16,270 bases of DNA from Thermoplasmata archaeon (lineage in GTDB: Archaea; Thermoplasmatota; Thermoplasmata; Lutacidiplasmatales; UBA184), in NCBI GenBank assembly GCA_021823085.1, contig JAKAPG010000017.1, positions 1-16,270 on the forward strand, in the 5' to 3' direction. The notes under the pieces are model-generated. The model was not told the origin of the DNA, made no database searches, and saw nothing but the letters and a program-made list of their open reading frames with translations. The translations under genes and the position numbers were made by a program. Positions 13,267 through 16,270 of this stretch are shown here, piece by piece. Position 1 is the stretch's first letter. Each line of letters opens with the position of its first letter.

Positions 13267-14151
13267 ATGGACCGAGCGACCTACCAGCGCCTCTACGACG
13301 CGCTTGCGACCGTCGAGGACGTTCACCGCATCGCGCACGAGGAACGCCGGGACGAGGACCTGCTCTTCGTGATCCACACGCACCGGGTCACGCGCGACGC
13401 TACCCGGCGCTTCTATCCGGTCCAGCGCCAGATGCCCCGGATGGCCTCCCAATGGAAGCGCGGTCGATCGATGCTCGACATCGCGCGCGAGTGGCGATTC
13501 CCCCCCGTGCTGATGGGCCAGATGATGCTCAAGGAGCTCGGGATCCCTCGGCGCAAGGTCTGGCAGGTCTTCCTTCATCCCGAAACGTCCCCCGACGCGC
13601 GGTTGCGCACCGAGGTCCAGAACCTCCTCGATGCGGACCCCATCTATTCCCCGAAGGGGATGGAGATGCAGCGGGAGCGAGGACGTGCGGGCGAGGAGCG
13701 TCTCGAGCGGTGGCTCAAGCGCCACGGCGTCGGATACCGGACCGAGAAGGACCTTCGGGGAAAGTACGTGAAGACGCCCGACGCCCTCCTGGACGACCCC
13801 ATCTACTTCTTCGGCCAGAAGATCACTTGGATCGAGTCCAAGGCGAACTTCGGCGACGACGTCGAGCTGCGCAAGAACCTTCGGCGTCAGCTCGGTCCGT
13901 ACACCGAGCTCTTCGGCGAAGGGGCGGTCGTCTATTGGTACGGGTATCTCGAGAACGCGGAATCCCCGCCGGGGATCCTCCTCTGGGATGCCGAGACGAT
14001 CGAGGGGCTCACCCCGAGCGTCGCACCTCACGCCGTGGGAACTCCCGCTGTGCGCCCGTCGAGAGATCACGTTCGACGATCACATCCGGAGCGACCTCCT
14101 TCAGACCTAGGATCCACGCGCGCCGCGCGCGCCGACGCGCGGCTTCCCTAA
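13267..14151 (+). CDS. TPD-motif protein, archaeal homologue of human CDIN1 (predicted nuclease)
   Basis: This 294-residue protein resembles human CDIN1 (C15orf41), a predicted PD-(D/E)xK nuclease whose mutation causes congenital dyserythropoietic anaemia I. The shared core is plain: VKTPD at 168-172, ITWIESKANFGD at 186-197 with Glu190 and Lys192, then VVYWYGY at 221-227 and GILL. Glu143/144 in AGEERLERWL may complete the active site. The N-terminal half contains HTH-like helices. The ATG at 13267 fits the family N-terminus (M-x-x-A-x-Y); a GTG at 13198, two nt after the nadE stop, would add 23 plausible residues. Beyond about residue 245 the chain runs as a basic tail of about 45 residues antisense to hisS, which CDIN1 lacks. 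Activity on branched DNA is inferred. Confidence 0.85.
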   Translation: MDRATYQRLYDALATVEDVHRIAHEERRDEDLLFVIHTHRVTRDATRRFYPVQRQMPRMASQWKRGRSMLDIAREWRFPPVLMGQMMLKELGIPRRKVWQVFLHPETSPDARLRTEVQNLLDADPIYSPKGMEMQRERGRAGEERLERWLKRHGVGYRTEKDLRGKYVKTPDALLDDPIYFFGQKITWIESKANFGDDVELRKNLRRQLGPYTELFGEGAVVYWYGYLENAESPPGILLWDAETIEGLTPSVAPHAVGTPAVRPSRDHVRRSHPERPPSDLGSTRAARADARLP

Positions 14152-15310
14152 GCTGGCGCGCGAAGGCCCGGCCCAGAGGGTCGGTGTCGGCGCTCACGCC
14201 TTCGTCCCGCAGCTCCCGGACCAGACGGACCGCGTCCGCCCGGAGCTCTTCCCGGACGCAGATGACATACGTGTCCAGCGGGGCTTCCCCCTCGGGCCAC
14301 CGGCCGTTCCCGCGCAACAGGTTCTCCAGGGTCTGGTCCCCGATGGCGAGTCCGCATGCGGGCGTCGCCGGACCCCCAAAGAGTTCGATGAGATGATCAT
14401 AGCGTCCCCCCCCGAAGAGCGACCGCCCGTCCCCTGAGGTGGCGAACGCCTCGAACACCGAGGAGGTGTAGTAGGCGAGACCGCGTACGACCGTCGGATC
14501 AATCACGATGCGGTTCGCGATGCCGGCGGGTTCGGCAAGCCGAAGGATTCCGCGGAGCCGTTCGATCCCCTCGCGGGCGCCCGCGTCCAGACCGACCGAC
14601 GTAAGGCGCTCGAAGAGCGCCTCCGCGTCCTCGGGCCGGACGCCCGGGGCGACCGATCGAAACAGCTCCTGCAGATCGCGCGCGTCGTCCGGTCCGAGGC
14701 CGGCTCGTGCGAGCTCGGCCAGGAAATCCTGCGGAGCGGACTTACGGAATCGGTCGACCGCGTGGAAGAACAGACCCGCGTCCCGGGCTCCCCGCGCCTT
14801 GCCGATCCCCTCGGCGAGCGCGCGGTCGTTGATCCGGAAGGTGTACAGGCCCGTCGCACCGGCGGCGTCGAGGGCAGCGGCCGAGGTGGCCAGGATCTCC
14901 ACCTCGGCCTCGATCCCCGGGGCTCCGAGAATATCGAGGTTGAACTGGGAGAACTCGCGCTCGCGCCCGGCCTGGGGATCCTCGAAGCGCCAGAGCCGGG
15001 AGATCGTGAACCACTTCACCGGGAGCGGTTCGGACTTCGCCCGAGCGCCGTAGACGCGGGCGAGCGATGGCGTCGTTTCCGGGACGAGAGCTACGTGGCG
15101 ACCTCCCTTGTCCGTGAAGTCCCAGAGTTGGCGGACGATCTCCTCTCCGCTCTTGGTGGTGAACAGGTCGAGCGCCTCGACGCTCGGGGTCTCGAGCTCG
15201 ACGAAGCCGCTGCGGCGCGCTGCGGCGCGCATGCGCGCACGGATGAGCGAGCGGGCTCCGGCGTCCGGCGGCGGGTAGTCTCGAAATCCCTTGAGGGGTG
15301 CGCCGTCCAT
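14009..15310 (-). CDS. hisS: Histidyl-tRNA synthetase
   Basis: This 433-residue class II enzyme attaches histidine to tRNA-His. Motif 2 is RLWRFEDPQAGREREFSQFN (105-124). The His-specific block RGLAYYTSSVFEAF starts at 276, and GGGRYD at 300-305 leads to motif 3 (PACGLAIGDQTLENLL). The C-terminal anticodon-binding domain (about 345-433) ends AWILGLKEVAPDVIVERDL. The ATG at 15310 gives the expected MDGAPLKGFRDYPPPD N-terminus; the frame is open further upstream but crosses the end of tiaS in another frame. A TATA-like box centred 26 nt upstream suggests a leaderless mRNA, and the GGAGGGG touching the ATG is too close to act as a ribosome binding site. The last 143 nt overlap the convergent TPD-motif gene. 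Confidence 0.96.
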   Translation of the reverse strand: MDGAPLKGFRDYPPPDAGARSLIRARMRAAARRSGFVELETPSVEALDLFTTKSGEEIVRQLWDFTDKGGRHVALVPETTPSLARVYGARAKSEPLPVKWFTISRLWRFEDPQAGREREFSQFNLDILGAPGIEAEVEILATSAAALDAAGATGLYTFRINDRALAEGIGKARGARDAGLFFHAVDRFRKSAPQDFLAELARAGLGPDDARDLQELFRSVAPGVRPEDAEALFERLTSVGLDAGAREGIERLRGILRLAEPAGIANRIVIDPTVVRGLAYYTSSVFEAFATSGDGRSLFGGGRYDHLIELFGGPATPACGLAIGDQTLENLLRGNGRWPEGEAPLDTYVICVREELRADAVRLVRELRDEGVSADTDPLGRAFARQLREAARRRARRAWILGLKEVAPDVIVERDLSTGAQREFPRREVRRSG

Positions 15311-15331
15311 CCCCTCCGACACTGAGGGCAG

Positions 15332-15340
15332 TCTAAAAAG
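15332..15340 (-). promoter_or_regulatory. TATA box of hisS
   Basis: CTTTTTAGA on the minus strand is centred 26 nt before the hisS ATG and overlaps the tiaS stop codon (15333-15335). It predicts transcript initiation at or within a base or two of the ATG. The T5 run could also help end tiaS transcription. Confidence 0.5.
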
Positions 15341-16270
15341 GGCGAGTGTGGGCGAGCACTTCGGGCCCGAGGGGGGCCAGGTGGCGCCGCGCGCTCGGCG
15401 TCGGATGATAGATTCCGATCGGGAGCGGAGCCGCCCGGCGCAAGCGACGGGCAGCTTCGGGCGGCCACCGGGCACCGCACGAACGGCAGCGGTAGCCTCG
15501 CACGTGCCCCAACGAATGTGCCGGTCTCGAGCAGCGGTCGCATCGGGGGGGCCGGGGCGGGCCTCGTTCCGGGCTCCAGCTCAGCACCTCGATCCCCTCG
15601 ACCTGCAGCGCGGGCCCGGTGCCCCGGGAACCCCAGACGATCACCCGGTCGCCGGCGTCGAAGTGTCGTGCAACGCGCGGAAGGGTCTTCGTCGGTTCGA
15701 ACGCGACACACTCGATCGTTCGTCCCAATCCGTCGGCGAGCGAGAAGGCGACGTGCCCGCCCGGCCGGACTCGAGCCGGGCCGTCGATCCTTCCCCGGAT
15801 CCGCCCGCTCGTGAGCGGCGCCAACTCAGCGGAATCGATACCGCGCACGTGGTCGCCCGTGCCTTGGTTCGATCGGAAGAGGACCCAGCGATCCACCGGC
15901 TCGCTTCGAACGAGCCGGCGTGCGCGCCTCGCCGCTTCCGGCGTCGTGGCGCGGAGACCGTACAGGATCGGGCACGGCGTATGGGGCGCGACCATGAGCC
16001 GGCGCGTCCGCCCATCCCAGCACAGGAAGAGATCGGGATACGCGCGCTGCGCCCATCGGACGGATGCGGCATCGACCTCTCGCCGGCGACCGATCCGATC
16101 GCGCTCCCGATAGGAGATCGCCTCGAACGTCCCGCGGCGCCCGGACCAGGCAAGAGCAGCGGCGGCTCCGACGGTGCCGCGATTGCTCCCGAGCGTGCGT
16201 ACGGTGCCCCCGACGGAGCGGACCGCGCGAAACGCCTCGGCGATCGGCACGACCCTCCGTACGGCAGATC
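15333..16270 (-). CDS. tiaS: tRNA(Ile2) 2-agmatinylcytidine synthetase TiaS, C-terminal part
   Basis: TiaS attaches agmatine to C34 of archaeal tRNA-Ile2 using ATP, so that the anticodon reads AUA codons. About 311 C-terminal residues are visible, and the frame is open to the right edge, so the N-terminus is missing. Family blocks are LFLCWDGRTRRLMVAPHTPCPILYGLRA, WVLFRSNQGTGDH, and the OB-fold region GRIRGRI...GGHVAFSLADGLGRTIECVAFEPTK. A final zinc ribbon has CDRCS...CRSCG, followed by a basic Arg/Ala-rich tail. The stop at 15333 is 22 nt upstream of the hisS start. Because hisS seems to have its own promoter, the two may be transcribed independently. Confidence 0.93.
   Translation of the reverse strand, partial: SAVRRVVPIAEAFRAVRSVGGTVRTLGSNRGTVGAAAALAWSGRRGTFEAISYRERDRIGRRREVDAASVRWAQRAYPDLFLCWDGRTRRLMVAPHTPCPILYGLRATTPEAARRARRLVRSEPVDRWVLFRSNQGTGDHVRGIDSAELAPLTSGRIRGRIDGPARVRPGGHVAFSLADGLGRTIECVAFEPTKTLPRVARHFDAGDRVIVWGSRGTGPALQVEGIEVLSWSPERGPPRPPRCDRCSRPAHSLGHVRGYRCRSCGARWPPEAARRLRRAAPLPIGIYHPTPSARRHLAPLGPEVLAHTRPF

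Noticed and set aside
15209..15230. Tandem ten-base repeat TGCGGCGCGC
   Set aside because: It lies inside hisS and encodes an Arg/Ala-rich helix segment; codon bias in GC-rich DNA explains it.

Overview
The window is a dense, GC-rich stretch of archaeal chromosome. Archaeal markers include ADTH synthase, dehydroquinate synthase II, GHMP-type shikimate kinase, HTH-linked CTP-dependent riboflavin kinase, the RaSEA-type radical SAM protein and TiaS. The DnaK begins with a GTSNSAAAV-type signature and an 'EGTTVGGGKAFPSYVAFTKDG' region like those I remember from Thermoplasma DnaK. The HTH-riboflavin kinase fusion also occurs there. I infer a high-GC Thermoplasmatota lineage; this is family recognition, not a placement. 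Several TATA-like boxes lie 25-27 nt before start codons, which suggests leaderless mRNAs.

Region 1 (1-3722, minus strand) is a shikimate operon read leftward: ADTH synthase, dehydroquinate synthase II, a fused dehydroquinase/shikimate dehydrogenase, then shikimate kinase running off the left edge. The genes overlap or nearly touch. Its leader (3723-3917) contains what I consider the most interesting signal here. A TATA-like box is followed 26 nt later by a short ORF ending in Trp-Leu-Trp-stop, then a strong hairpin, then a second hairpin over the ribosome binding site. This resembles a translation-coupled attenuator for an aromatic pathway.

Region 2 (4023-7955, mostly plus strand) has dnaK with its own TATA box and no grpE or dnaJ beside it, a YbhB/PEBP-family protein, a small unknown minus-strand gene and an alpha/beta hydrolase whose last part is out of frame by one base.

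Region 3 (7956-10477, minus strand) has a triple zinc-ribbon protein with an RGG-like tail, and citrate synthase followed closely by a two-helix membrane protein.

Region 4 (10657-14151, plus strand) is a tight operon: RbkR-type regulator/riboflavin kinase, RaSEA-type radical SAM enzyme and ammonia-dependent NAD synthetase linked by GTGA overlaps, then a homologue of human CDIN1 (TPD-motif predicted nuclease). The last gene runs 143 bp into the convergent hisS.

Region 5 (14009-16270, minus strand) holds tiaS (cut by the right edge) followed by hisS. With the RaSEA-type gene this gives three tRNA-related functions. No rRNA, tRNA, CRISPR array, insertion sequence or phage gene was seen.
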